Shown here: positions 20,357-34,188 of the stretch, piece after piece
How the letters are laid out: each line of letters opens with the position of its first letter
Numbering within the stretch: the first letter of the stretch is position 1
Assembly (NCBI GenBank): GCA_905250115.1
Contig: CAJNOI010000009.1
Span: forward strand, 771,745-835,744
Source: Adineta steineri
Lineage: Eukaryota > Rotifera > Eurotatoria > Adinetida > Adinetidae
Length of the DNA: 64,000 bases
Reading direction: 5' to 3'
Position numbers and translations under genes: made by a program
Notes under the pieces: model-generated
Told to the model about the DNA's origin: nothing
The model's input: the letters and a program-made list of their open reading frames with translations, nothing else
Databases searched by the model: none

Positions 20357-22733
20357 TCAAATTCCTGAGCCAGATGATGATGTTGTTGATACAACAGAAG
20401 CTTGTGTTTGTAATACATTTGCTATTGTTCCTGATATTTCATTATCTGGAGATTCAGTTGGAATAAAACCTGTTATTTGAGTTTGACCAATACCTAAAAT
20501 AGGTGATGCACTCGTTGAAATTGAATCAGCTAAACATAATTGATTAGATTTTGGTTGAAGAAAATTAAAACAAAGTATGGTATCATCATGTGAACTTGAT
20601 ACAATTTGAAATTCATCAAATTGTAGTCGAAATACACGACCAGTATGTTCTGTTAAAGTTTTCATACAAAGTGATGATGGTTGTGAACGTGGATCCAATG
20701 CTGCTTGAAGATCCCATATTTTTATTTTACCTATTAAAAATTTAATTCTTTACAAAAAAGAGAAAACTCTAATAAATAATACGTTACCATCATAAGCACC
20801 TGAAACAATACGTTTCGAATCGAAACGAATACATCGTACAAGTTCATCATGTCCTTCGAGTACACGAAGACAAGCACCACATTCAATATCCCAAACCTAG
20901 AATATATATAAATATATATCAACTAGACAATATTAAGCTTTGTCATGATTAAAATTATATAATTGATCATTTAAATGGTTGCAATCACGCAAGAATAATT
21001 TATCGTGACTATTCGATCATTGAAAAAACCTAGATAAATATAACCTCGAACTATAATTGAAAACAACATTTTTTTTAATATTATACTATTTGCTCATCGA
21101 AATGTTTTCATGGTCGTTATAATAGCGTTTTTTCTTTTTCTAATATTAATAACGATTGACATCACTTCTTCGATTTTTTTCTTTTATAGAAATGAAGGTA
21201 TTTTTGTTTTACCTATACTGATTCAAAGACGAAGAAAAACTAATCAGACCTCGAAGGCATACAAATAAACAACGACAATGCAATTCTATTACTAGACATA
21301 ATCTGTATTTAAAAGAAAAATGATATGTTAATCTTTGTAATATAAGAAGTGTTTGTCTATCAGAAAGTACAAACTCATTCCTGTCATTCTATATCATCTT
21401 ATTAAAAAACACACTGAAGAATTAATCATAAATAATAAATCAACCTACACGTATAGTATTATCCGATGAGCCACTAACGACAATTTTATCTCGATATTGT
21501 AAACAAGCAATGCCTCGTTTATGTCCTAGAAGTGTTCGAACAAATTCGCATGTTGTTGTATTCTAGAGAGAGAAAAAAACAATAGAAAATCAAAAGTTAT
21601 TTAAACTAATATTTTTACCCAAACTTTAATTGTACGATCACCACTAGCACTAACAATATATTTTCCATCGAAATCAACAACATTTACAGCTGCACGATGA
21701 CCAACAAGTACACGACGTATAGTTATATCAGTTGGCGAATTCATTTGCCAGACAGCAATAGAACGATCTTTTGAACATGTTACCATTGTACCATCAATAA
21801 ATCGAAGATGTAAAACAGCTTCACAATGATGTAAAAGTGTATTAAGTAATTCTCCAGTTTTAACATTCCATACTCGAATTGTAGAATCTGATGAACCCGT
21901 TATAATAACTCTATCATCATATTGTAAACATAAAACACTTCCATTATGACCTGTTAAAACTTTAACACATTCAAGTGTTTTTCTATCCCAAATCTTAATT
22001 GTATTATCACGAAGACCACTAATTATTTTTTCATCATCATATTGTAAACAATAAACACCTTTACTGTTTTGTGAACGACAGGGTATTTTTTCTAATTGAA
22101 AATTTCCTGTACGCCAATTGACTTCAAGTTGATCGATATCACGTAATATACGAGGATATAAATAACGATAAAATTCATCACGTTTTTGTTCATCTTTATT
22201 GATTGATATTTGTCGAAAAAGATATTTATTCCAAGCACGACGTTCAGATAAACCTCGCCATAGTAAATCTGATAAAACTTTACGTTCTATTAATTTTTTC
22301 CATAGCATACCTAAAATGAATAAAAGATAATAGTTAATCAGAATCGTTTTATTAACTAACCTTGAGATATAACATGATACCATTCTCGACAAACAAGTTC
22401 TGTTGATTTTAATGATTGATCATCTAAATATCCAAGAATTTTCTCTGCTAAATGTTCAAGACCACATGAGGATAAACGTCCAATAAAATCTCTTTGTAAC
22501 ATTGGTAATAAAAATGAATTAACTTGTCCATGTTGATGACTTTGCATATTTTTTAATAAATTTTCAACAAAATATAACTGTTCATTATCATTCCAAGTTG
22601 AAAATATCGTTAAATATTCTTCACTAAATTGTTTATAATTAATTGTCACTGATTTTGTAGGTGTACTAATATTCATAGATGGAATTTCATCGATATATGA
22701 AGGATTACCGGCCGAAGAAAAATCCATAGTCAA
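20357..22733 (-). CDS. BTRC: F-box/WD40 protein beta-TrCP (Slimb)
   Basis: Substrate receptor of the SCF ubiquitin ligase, which binds phosphodegrons (DSGxxS) in proteins such as beta-catenin and IkB. Exons are 22733-22361, 22310 to about 21618, 21562-21449, 20896-20788 and 20730-20357. The dimerisation region is followed by the F-box ([20 protein letters not shown], then [20 protein letters not shown]). Seven WD40 blades follow, including [64 protein letters not shown] and [18 protein letters not shown]. These are almost identical to vertebrate BTRC/FBXW11. The last blade has CFNF where vertebrates have IWDF, and a short Ser/Thr-rich tail follows. The intron 20897-21448 (about 550 bp) is unusually long for this region. 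Confidence 0.94.
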
Positions 22734-23664
22734 GGATAATAAAAAGAATAATAAGAGAAAAAAAAAATTTCAAATGAACAGTAACAATTATCTAAAAATA
22801 GCAAGGTTGATGTAATAGTTGGTTACAGTTATGCAATCAGACAAGACGACGAAAGGTGTAAAAATCAATAAAATATGTCTTGATTGCTGTCGCTCAATTT
22901 ATATGTATTTACTACCTATATTTGCTTGAAGGACTGGAATAGTAGAAAAGAAAAAGCTCAATTTAATGTATGTATTCGTTTTCAGTCTTTCTTTTCTCTT
23001 ATGTTGCGCGACAAGTATTGACATGTTAGTCATGCTTTCTTTCTCTCTCGCTTTCTCTCTCTCACATACACATATACAAAAACAGCAATAGGTGTCTAAA
23101 TGAAACGAATGACATAAAAAGTACGTAATAAAGAATTGAATGTATCAATTCTATTCTTCAGACATCCATCATATTATCAATCAATAAAAAAAATAATAAA
23201 AAGAAAAATATTTTGCCTTTTTTTTTTTTTGTATAAAATCAAATAATCTTATGCTAGTACTTATATATCTGACGAAAAAAGAACGATATAACGATTAAAT
23301 AAAGAAATATCGATATATAAATTGAATAAGAACAAAACAGACACTGTTTTAACACAAAAAACCATTGTTATATAACAATAGTAAATCAGACAAAAATAAC
23401 AATATAAATATACAAAAAGAAAAAAACACAACAAAAGAAGACATAATAGCTGGTTTATAGTGGAATATAATAATATTTTTTATCTTTGTTCGTCAAGAAT
23501 AATTAACCTCTCTCCATACAAAATCAAAAAAAAAAATTAAATTTACAAACAAAAAAAAAACGTATATACAAACAAACAGAAATACACATATCGATATATA
23601 CAAGCAAATGTCGGAAAAACACCGGTGAATAAAGTTCTTAAAAAAAAAGGAAAACTATCTTCTA
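22734..23664. other. Intergenic between beta-TrCP and the PNPLA gene
   Basis: No gene is seen. It contains a CT-rich run near 23038-23062 (TTTCTCTCTCGCTTTCTCTC), A-rich runs and low-complexity AT sequence. Confidence 0.5.
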
Positions 23665-25645
23665 TTAATTAAATAAAAGTGTTTTTTCAAGTGATGTCGT
23701 TGGCGTTTGACTAGTTTCGGTATTAATTACATGATCATCTTTACCAAAAAACGGTATGGACTGTGTATTATTAAATCGTTGTTGATTTGATAAATCAGCC
23801 ATCTGTTGTAAATGATGACAATATCCTTCGTTCATAGTTGATTGAACTATATCAGGTTGTGGTAAATGTCCTGGGGATATTTCATCATTATTTACTGTTA
23901 AAATATCTTCTTCTTCTTCTTCTTCATCATCATTATCACTTGATGAATCTGATCGATAAGATGTCGAAGCAAATGTACTTAATGGTGCACTTGCTTGACG
24001 TTGATATATTCGAGAAGGAAAACGACGTCGATGACGATTATGTGATGATGATACACGACTTTCCGTACATTCACAACTAGAAATAAAATTATTATTATTG
24101 AAATTTATAACAAAAGATAATCGAATTTATCATACTCATTAACATGATAACAATATTTGTCATCATTATCACCAAAAAGTGACCAGATAAAATTTATTGC
24201 AGTATTCGATGATTGTTCAGTTGAAGGCGATGAACGAAATAATCCGAACATTCTAAATATGAGAAGAATGGATAAGTCTATAAATTATTTTTTCTATTTC
24301 ATACCTTTTTGTTATTGCATATGTAAGATCAATTGGTAATGTTACTGGTAAAGCCATAAATGACCAAATTCTATAAAGATTTGATTCTGTAAAATATCGT
24401 CCAATTGGATCTTCTATTTTTTGTCTTGCATGAGCAAATACTATGAAAATTAAAAGTTTTTTTCATAGATTTAATAGTAATTTTTATATTTACCTGCAAA
24501 AAGTGGTGTTGGTAATTCTTTTTTTCTTGTTACTTTTTCACAAAATGGACTAAATGTTATTTCACACTTTTCTTTTTGTATATCTTTATCGGATAAATAT
24601 TCATCACCATCATCCATTGAATCTTCTTCTTCAACATCATCTAATTCTTCATACATTCTACCAACATCTTCAACAATTCCACCATTTCGTAATTGTCTTT
24701 CTTCATCATTAGCAGGTTCACTATAATCACTTCCAAGTACAGATGATATCGTTGCTTTTGTACTTAAATGTGTAGATTTAATCATATCTAAATAAATAAA
24801 TAAATGTTTTATAAATTAAACGAAAAATCAATTTGTATACTTCGTGTTTGTAAGAATTTTAAACCATCAATATAACCACGCCAACAAATTTGTTTTAAAA
24901 CGGATAAATTCGGTGGGAATAAAGCACGAGTCATACGATATAAATTTTCTTGTGTACACGAAATATCTGTACCTCGAAAATCAACACTATAAAACGATCC
25001 TGATTCATCTCGTGGACAAATATCACTTTCACCAGCAAATGGTGATACTAAAATAGTTCCTTCATCAATTATTGGATTATTATTTGTTAAACCACCATCC
25101 CAATAATACTATAAATAAATATAATAATTTAAAAAAAAAATAAAAATTTTATTTTTTACTTCTCCACGAAATTTATGTGGAATAATTCCAGACCAATAAG
25201 GTACAAAACTTGAACAAATAAGTACTTGAATAAGTTCTTCACGACTATGAAATTGACTAATAACAACATTTTTATTATCTTTCCAACGTGTTAATGATAT
25301 ATATAAACGTCCTGTACATATTTCATGTGCATTTGGTGGAAGAATTCGTCGTAAACCATTACGTATAATATCAACAATACTAAATGTTGGATGTAATGGT
25401 CCTAATGCCCGACTTCGTGCTCGTATAGCTATTTCAAGTGCATCACTACACATTTGTCCTAAACAACAACCACTCATTGCACATGCAGCAACAAGTGCAC
25501 CAGCTGAACAACCAGCCATTTTATTATCAAGAACTTCCGGTGCATGTTCTTTAAATGCACATATAACACCGATATGATATAAGCCTAAAAAACCACATCC
25601 TGATAATGATAAATTAATTGGAAATGAATTTGATTTATGAATCAT
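23665..25645 (-). CDS. Patatin-like phospholipase domain lipase, ATGL/PNPLA2-like
   Basis: A probable triacylglycerol lipase of lipid droplets. The patatin domain begins almost at the N-terminus: oxyanion-type LSLSGCGFLGLYHIG, then nucleophile elbow GCSAGAL (catalytic Ser) and LGPLHPTFSIVDIIRNGLRR, all close to vertebrate PNPLA2. The catalytic Asp lies in WDGGLTNNNP in exon 2, followed by VSPFAGESDICPRDES and ALFPPNLSVLKQICWRGYID. After this comes an acidic insert (EELDDVEEEDSMDDGDEYL). A hydrophobic stretch, ALPVTLPIDLTYAITKR, matches the lipid-droplet segment of PNPLA2. The tail is Ser/Asp/Glu-rich (SDSSSDNDDEEEEEED) and ends KTLLFN. Exon 1 is 25645-25160, and several short introns follow. 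Whether it acts on triacylglycerol or on other esters is inferred from the family. Confidence 0.88.
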
Positions 25646-27699
25646 TCAAATTAAAGTAGTTTTCTCTAATATAAAATAAAAAATCTAAAAATGTAAATAA
25701 ATAAACATATATATATATATATCTTATTTGATCGTATTCAAAGTGCAAATCTTATCTTTTAAATTTACTATTTGTAAATCTCTATTATCTGACCTTTAAA
25801 CATAGAATAAATGTCTATATATGTATATGTATACAGATATGTCGTCTAAAACGTATTTTAAAATAGATAAATGATAGTGACATGGAAATATACGCGTAAA
25901 ATCATGTTAATGACTCACATTAAATGATAACAAGTACGTAGCGTTTAGCCTTGAATAAAACAAGGCCAACGAATCTGGTATAAATATAAACTCTTCTTTT
26001 TTTTTCTCTCTCTGGCCACGATTGATGTGAATACATGCATTGAGTCATGTGTCACACCTCTCGAGGGTTTGGCTGCTTATTTCGATGTGTAAAGAAACAG
26101 AAAGTATATGTACGAACCAATGAAATGATAACAATCAACCTCTTTCTTCTCAAGAGATGTCATCGTATTAGATTTAATAATAGAAAGAAAAACAAGAGAG
26201 AGAGGGGAAGTACTAACGATAGCGGATCTTCTAAAACGAATGATGATTACAGACAGACAAGAATCATCGTATGAAATAGTTTATGAAAAAAAAGTCATAC
26301 TACATAGTATGAATTATACTTAATTTGTATAATGATGATTTATTTTTTCTATAAATGACTGACATAAAAAACAAAAAGTATATTACAAATGAGCGTGTCT
26401 TTTTGATCTAAATATTCGAACAGTTGGAAACGAAAATAATTGCAATTAATAGATTTATAGCAACTCATTTAGTGTCCCTTTGATGAATGAGAGAAACACG
26501 AGTATCCCACTTCAATAATATTTTTTTTCTATGTGCAATGATGTGTACACAGTGTATGTCTTTTATCATGTTAAATAGCTTTTCGAGAGGAAGTAATTTA
26601 TCGTAAGAGGTGAGATATGTAAGGTTAAAGAGTGCATATATATATATATTTTATACAACTTAATGATATAATCTTGAATGCTCAATTTTATTATGTTATT
26701 AAAAAGAATATAAATTCTATAGAAGCTAATGTTTTCTTCTTTCTTTTTTTATTGATTAAACTATAATAAAACATATTTTTTGGGTGTGACGATGACATGA
26801 TGTGATTAATGATTGTTTGTATTGTAGTGTATGAACATATAATTAAATCGTAACGGTGTTATTTAATAGAATAGCTGAGGGTGTCAAAAGATATGCATAA
26901 AATAGGCATAATAATTACTTTTTAATGAATTTCTACCAATCGTTTGAAAATAGAAGTAAAGTTCAATATGGATGAATTGTCTATTGATTAATTAAATTTT
27001 TTTTGTTCGTGTGCCACATCATTCAATATCAAAGTAGTCATCGTAAGTGTATCGCTTGACACATCACTTGAATCAAGTGAGAGACATGTCACTTTTTTTT
27101 TCTTTAAAAAAAAAGCAACTCTCTTTCACACGCTTGTGTGAGAATTCAATTATGATTTTGAAAGACAGTAGAACATAAAAGACATGATTAATCGGATTCT
27201 TTTTCTCTTCCAATATAATGACACTAATTTCCTTATATTCAAATAAAATCAAGATTTGATCATTTTATCATGTATAACATATGAAAGAAAAGAGCAGATG
27301 GTTTCATTTTTACAAATTATATCTAAACAAAGCAAAATAGAAACATCTGCATTTGTTTCTCATTGTTATTTTATTCTAATAGATTTTCTTATATACACTA
27401 TTTGACTGTTCAAAAAAAACGTTATTAATCATAGAAAATTTTCTATTTGTAAAGATCAATATGTGGATTAGTAACGAGAGTTAACTAGAATGAAAGTCTC
27501 GCAAATGATTTTTTCCTTCTGTTCAAAAGGACATCATTTTTCAAGATTCGAACTAAAGTCTATCATTAAACAATAATTTTTACTGATAAGTTTATTGTTG
27601 TTCTCGAGATTAACGATCAACATATGTATGAAAAAAAAGAAAACAGATGAATATAAGAACAGAAAGAAATTGTTTTCCTATTTTAAAATGTTTGTTAAT
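25646..27699. other. Two-kilobase intergenic region
   Basis: No gene is recognised. Small hairpins are visible: GCCTTG/CAAGGC near 25949-25969, TCACTTGAATCAAGTGA at 27065-27081, and TCACACGCTTGTGTGA at 27127-27142. The rest is AT-rich. Confidence 0.5.
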
Positions 27700-29505
<1,806 letters not shown>

Positions 29506-29513
29506 ATTAAAAT

Positions 29514-29519
29514 CTAGAA
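29514..29519 (-). promoter_or_regulatory. Candidate splice (trans-splice) acceptor before PSMC1
   Basis: TTCTAG on the minus strand ends eight bases upstream of the ATG and is preceded by pyrimidines (CTTCTTCTAG). The same hexamer precedes the PCID2 and CARHSP1-like starts. Confidence 0.45.
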
Positions 29520-29732
29520 GAAGAAAAAAACACGAGATAAACTTATTGAAAATGAAAAATAGACTAAATTCAAATAATTTTTCTCTTTTTAATAAAAAAT
29601 AATTAAACATTCAGTGCGTCATGATAATAGAAGAAAGACACAAAAAAAGGATCATGCAAGGTTATACGAACAGAAAAGAAATGTTTTTTTTTTTGTATGC
29701 GAATCTAAAATGTCTGTCGAAAATTCTTTTTC

Positions 29733-30339
29733 TTAATCAATATGAGTAACAATATGTTCACTATCATTTGTTGATTCCTGTGGAAGTGTATGTGAATTCG
29801 ATCTTGATACTCGTCGATGTTCTAAATCATGTTCAACAGCTTCTTCCCATGATTCATGTTTAACACCATCAGCTAAACGAAGAAGTTTTATATGTACCGC
29901 CATCGTTTTTTCATTCTTTGGTGGCATTAACATTTTTTTAAATGTTACTATATCACCTTTTGTAGGAACATAATCATCATCAATACTAAATAAAAGAAAT
30001 CTATTTGAAATAGAAAAGAAACAAGAAGAAATCGTTACTCAGAAACATGAACAAAAATCAATTCACTTTGGTTATCTTTTGGTTGTACATAACCATAACC
30101 TTTTTCTCGACAAAATTCATGAATTTTTCCTTGATACGATGGGCTTTGCAATACACGTTCACATCTAAATTACAAATGACAATAATTCAACTCTTGGAGC
30201 ACGCTACTTGTCTTCAAAAGGTATAAAAAAAATATTTAATAACTTACTGTGAAAGTGTTCGTTCTCGTTTAGGAAAAAAGTTTGGAACAGTTGCATGATC
30301 GCCATCATGATGCAATTGTGATCCTGATGATTGAGACAT
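29733..30339 (-). CDS. Cold-shock domain protein, CARHSP1/CSDC2-like
   Basis: Small RNA-binding protein of the calcium-regulated heat-stable protein family. The start is MSQSSGSQLHHDGDHATVPN, followed by FFPKRERTLSQ, a family-type phosphosite region (RTRTFSA in human CARHSP1). The cold-shock domain follows: YQGKIHEFCREKGYGYVQP holds the RNP1-like aromatic strand, LIFVHVSDIDDDYVPTKGD the RNP2-like strand, then MLMPPKNEKTMAVHIKLL. Its tail, ADGVKHESWEEAV, corresponds to APGTKHETWSGHV of human CARHSP1, and a short Ser/His-rich extension ends HIVTHID. Three exons are separated by short introns. The gene lies 51 bases after the PCID2 stop, in the same direction. Confidence 0.88.
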
Positions 30340-30360
30340 AATATCAGATAAGAAATCTAT

Positions 30361-30366
30361 CTAGAA
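30361..30366 (-). promoter_or_regulatory. Candidate splice (trans-splice) acceptor before the CARHSP1-like gene
   Basis: TTCTAG lies in the 51-base gap between the PCID2 stop and the next ATG, 21 bases before that ATG. The gap is too short for an independent promoter, which favours processing of a shared transcript. Confidence 0.5.
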
Positions 30367-30390
30367 TTTGTATACATATATATATAACAG

Positions 30391-32556
30391 TTATGAACTA
30401 TTTAACAAAGAAGTAAAACGAAATTGTTTTGGAAATGGATCTTTTCTACTAACAACTAATGTTCGAAATTTATATGATATATATCCTCTAATCATTCCTT
30501 TTTGTATCATATTATTTAATATATCAATAAGTTCATTAATTGTAAAGAAATTTTCTTGTTCAAAACCAAAATTTAATAATACTAATAATGTTGGTTCTAA
30601 TGGAATTCTAGTTGTTTGTTGTTGATCAATTTGATAAACATATGTACGAAATAAATTTCTTATTGTTATTAATTTTAAATTTTCAATTAAAAAAAATAAT
30701 CCCGTATCAAATAGAAATTGTTCATATTCATGAATTTTTTCAGTGAATAATTTTAATGAACCTAAACGTATTGGCTCAATTAAATCAATCAATTGATTTA
30801 ATTGATATTTTTCAAGTATATCCATTTTTGGTGTTGAACCATGAAGTAATTTAAGTACAACTAAATATAATAATGATTGTTGTTTATTTTTAATACTTTG
30901 ACTTTTGTTTGAATCAAGACAATTAGTAAATACATAATCAAAATGACCAATAGCTGAATTATAATCATGCTTGAGTAAAAGATGTTTACCAAGAAAATAA
31001 CGATATGTAAGAACGTAAGAAGAAAATCGATGTTCTTGTTGATCATTTTCTTCTTGCATGTATTGTTTTAATGGACGTTCAGCTAGAAAAAGAAATGAAT
31101 ATATGTAAATATTAAAACAAACTTACGAAAGAACCACTCAAGACGTCTAACAGCTTTTGAACTCAAGTTTTATTCAAAAATAGAGAGCATATAGAATAGA
31201 AAAAGTCTGAGAGGATATGGGCGCAAATCGTGATATCAATTTTTTCCTGTAAAATCAAGGGTTCGGATTTTACCGTAAAACTTTGTTCATATCAAGCCAT
31301 TAACCAGAGTAGGTCATTCGCCATTGGCGAAAGTTCAGGACCCATTTGATGCAAGTTCAGTAGGTTTTTGCCAACTGTAATAACACAAGATTAGTGTACG
31401 ATGCATATGACAAATTAGCCTCATATTATCAGAATAAGCATATTATAGGCTAAACACCTCAATATAATTACCAGGAGCTGTGTTTATATGCATGGATACT
31501 TCAAAAATTCTGAAACTTTGATTTTATGAGAAGAATTCTAGTAAGAAGTCGATATCCTCTTAGACTCTTTCTAGTTTATCTACTCCCTACTTACGAATAA
31601 AATTTCGGCGCAAAAGCTTTTCGACCCATCAGATGGCTTTCTCGTTAGACTGAATAAGCACAGAAAAAATAAATAAATGTGATGCATCTATTATCAGATA
31701 TTGTCTTTTATTCAGTGAAAATATTTCAGAAGACATGTAAACACTTCTCGTCGGAGTTTAATTACTGACTAGATTTTATATAATTACTAATAAATCATTC
31801 TATATCTGGGAAGAATGTATAAAACTTTGAGAATGTTTCTCATCAATCAAGATAATACTAACCTTTTGAAATAAAATAAGTACATAAATTAAATTTATGT
31901 AAAGCATAATATGTTTTTAACATTTGATTAACAATAATAAAAACGCCAACTTTTCTTATTTTACTTGTTGGCGAAAAGCTTTGTAAAACTTTCATAGCTT
32001 TTTGTGATAATTGAGTATTACATGTTTGTATTGTACTATTTGAATTCATAGTATCCGATGTTTCATTATCATCATTATTTAAATCATCAGTACCAAGTAA
32101 AGCAAGTAAACGTAATTCATGTGCATGACGATTAAATACTGGTAATAACCATGCTGGTTCATCATCATTTATTGTTGGATTTATTTGATCTATTTCATGA
32201 TCTTCATCAGGTAATGTTGTAGGCATTCGACTTGAATATTCATTTAATATCGCCATAAGACATGAGAATTTTTTTGATTGATGACGAAAAGCTCGATCAA
32301 TATCATTAAAATGTAAATAACGACAAACAGCCCAATGATGTCGACTTAATTGTTTCCAAAGTAAATCATTATCATTTGGTAATTGTTGATCAAGATTTGG
32401 TTCATTATTATCATTAAAATCCAAATCATCAATTTTATACATACGTGTTACATTGAGTAATTCATCAAGTAAATAACTATCATGTTGTTTAACTGTATCA
32501 AGAATCGAATCAATAAAATCTGATTGATTTCGACAATAGATAAAATCATCAGCCAT
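30391..32556 (-). CDS. PCID2: PCI domain-containing protein 2 (TREX-2 subunit, Thp1 homologue)
   Basis: PCID2/Thp1 is a subunit of the TREX-2 complex, which couples transcription to mRNA export at nuclear pores. Two exons (32556-31863 and 31082-30391) join in phase to 461 residues, against 399 in human. The match is clear in the second half: YVLTYRYFLGKHLLLKHDYN, PKMDILEKYQLNQLIDLIEP, FDTGLFFLIENLKLITIRNL and finally MIRGYISYKFRTLVVSRKDP, as in human [21 protein letters not shown]. The extra length is acidic, Asn/Asp-rich sequence near residues 45-70 and 120-165. The single intron is about 780 bp, far above the local norm. The start lies 21 bases past the GTPBP10 stop. Confidence 0.9.
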
Positions 32557-32577
32557 ATTCGTTTTCTTTATTATTAT

Positions 32578-32583
32578 CTAGAA
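32578..32583 (-). promoter_or_regulatory. Candidate splice (trans-splice) acceptor overlapping the GTPBP10 stop codon
   Basis: The minus-strand TTCTAG contains the TAG stop of GTPBP10 and ends 21 bases before the PCID2 ATG. The same spacing is found before the CARHSP1-like gene. Confidence 0.5.
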
Positions 32584-34188
32584 TGATGATGAAAATTTAA
32601 TTTTTGTATTGTTCCTATCTGAATGTTCATCAAGTGAACGTCTTAATAAAGAACATAAATGATCACAATTGGTACCATATTTACCAGCTATTTCAACAAT
32701 ATGTTCAAAATGAAAAAAATTCTTTGGACACCATTTTTCTTCATAATCATTTTTTAGAATTTCTTTATAATTATTTAATGAATAATAGAATTCATTTAAT
32801 TTTGTTTTATCTTCTAATTGATCAATTTTATTGATTGCAAGTATAGCAGGTTTATGAAGTAATGATGGTTCGTATAATTCAAGTTCTTTAGTTAAAAATA
32901 CAATTGAATCAAATGCAGATCGTAATGGTGAACGAATTTCTAATTGAAATCCATTAATATCAATTACAAATAGAAGAATTTTTGAACGTAATGTATGTTT
33001 AAGAAAACGAGAACCAAGTCCCATTTTAATATGTGATCCTTCGATAAGACCAGGTAAATCAGCTATACTAAATGAACAACCATCATCAAATACAACAGTA
33101 CCTATTTGAGGATGAAGGGTAGTGAATGGAACTGGTGAAATAGCTGGTTGTGTACGAGAAAGCATTGAAAGAAGTGTGGATTTACCAGCATTTGGATAAC
33201 CAACGAAACTAAAATAGAAATCAATAGATTAGTTTAAACTTCTATTTCGAGAGTGGGTGTATAGGTATGGCCTACCTTTCTCCGAACTTTTGTTTTCCGA
33301 ATTACTTGATATATTCGATCTTATCATCAAGAGAGTTAGTCACATAGCTTCCGAATAAAATATGTATAAGCGTTAGGGAATATAATTAGCCTCTGAATAA
33401 ATACTCCCTCTTGATAATTTCCTTCTGTATACTGAAAAGATTAGCGTCCTTGATGACTATGAAATTTCCTCTTCTCTCTATTCAAATTTATAATAAGATA
33501 ATCATATCAAACACGGTTCATAGCATCAAATTGTAGATACTGATTAAATATACAGCAAGAATTTTATTACCTCCTCCTTCTTTCTTTCTTATCTTTTCTA
33601 TACACTTGAAATGTAAAACGGCATAGAATTTTTATTAAAATTCCAAAATTGTATAAGAAACCATTTATATATCTGACTCAAATAACTAATAATAATATTT
33701 TTTACTAACCCAACGTCTGCTAATAATTTTAAATCAAAATTCACCATAGCTGTTTCACCTGGTTGTCCCTGAAAAAATGTTTTATAATTTCCACCTTCAC
33801 CACCATGTGCTACAATACATTCATCATCAATATCATTGATTTCATCAATTAATTCTCCATTATCACGTAAAATTTGTATACCTAATGGTACATGAATTGT
33901 TAAATTTTCGCCGGACATTGCATTTAAACGCATTTTTTGACTATTGTTACCATCCGGTGCAAGATAACGTTTAGTTAAATTTTTTTCATAAACATTTTTC
34001 AATGTTAAATGACGTTTACCACGTACAAGAACATTTCCACCTTGTCCTCCAATTCCACCATATTTTTTTAAACCAGTTCCACCTCGACCGCCACGGACAT
34101 AAACACGAAGTTTATCTATAAATGGTAAATTTAAATGGCGACCCAGATCTTGTTCAGTTATTTTATATAAACAACGTGTTAAAAACAT
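32578..34188 (-). CDS. GTPBP10: GTP-binding protein 10 (Obg family, mitochondrial ribosome assembly)
   Basis: An Obg GTPase; GTPBP10 (ObgH2) acts in assembly of the large mitochondrial ribosomal subunit. Exons 34188-33710 and 33208-32578 give 369 residues (human 387). The glycine-rich Obg fold comes first (VRGGRGGTGLKKYGGIGGQG, then AHGGEGGNYKTFFQGQPGET). The G domain follows: G1 FVGYPNAGKSTLLS, switch region SPVPFTTLHPQIG, G3 DLPG and G4 NKID. All nucleotide-binding motifs are present. The N-terminus before the Obg fold is basic (RCLYKITEQDLGRHL), fitting a mitochondrial presequence. The intron of about 500 bp contains a short TGTGGG-like hairpin at 33252. TTGTAG lies eight bases before the ATG. 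This is the first gene of a four-gene same-strand cluster. Confidence 0.92.
33252..33276. repeat. Short telomere-like relic in the GTPBP10 intron
   Basis: GTGGGTGTATAGGTATGG followed by CCTACC resembles the degenerate core (GGGTGTAGGTATGG) of the longer inverted tracts. It is short and could be chance. Confidence 0.3.

Noticed and set aside
23838-24339. Plus-strand frames opposite the lipase gene
   Set aside because: Shadows of the minus-strand acidic and Ser-rich exons.
26047-26274. 75-codon plus-strand open frame with Cys and basic residues
   Set aside because: No known motif and no splice or poly(A) context; a chance frame is more likely.
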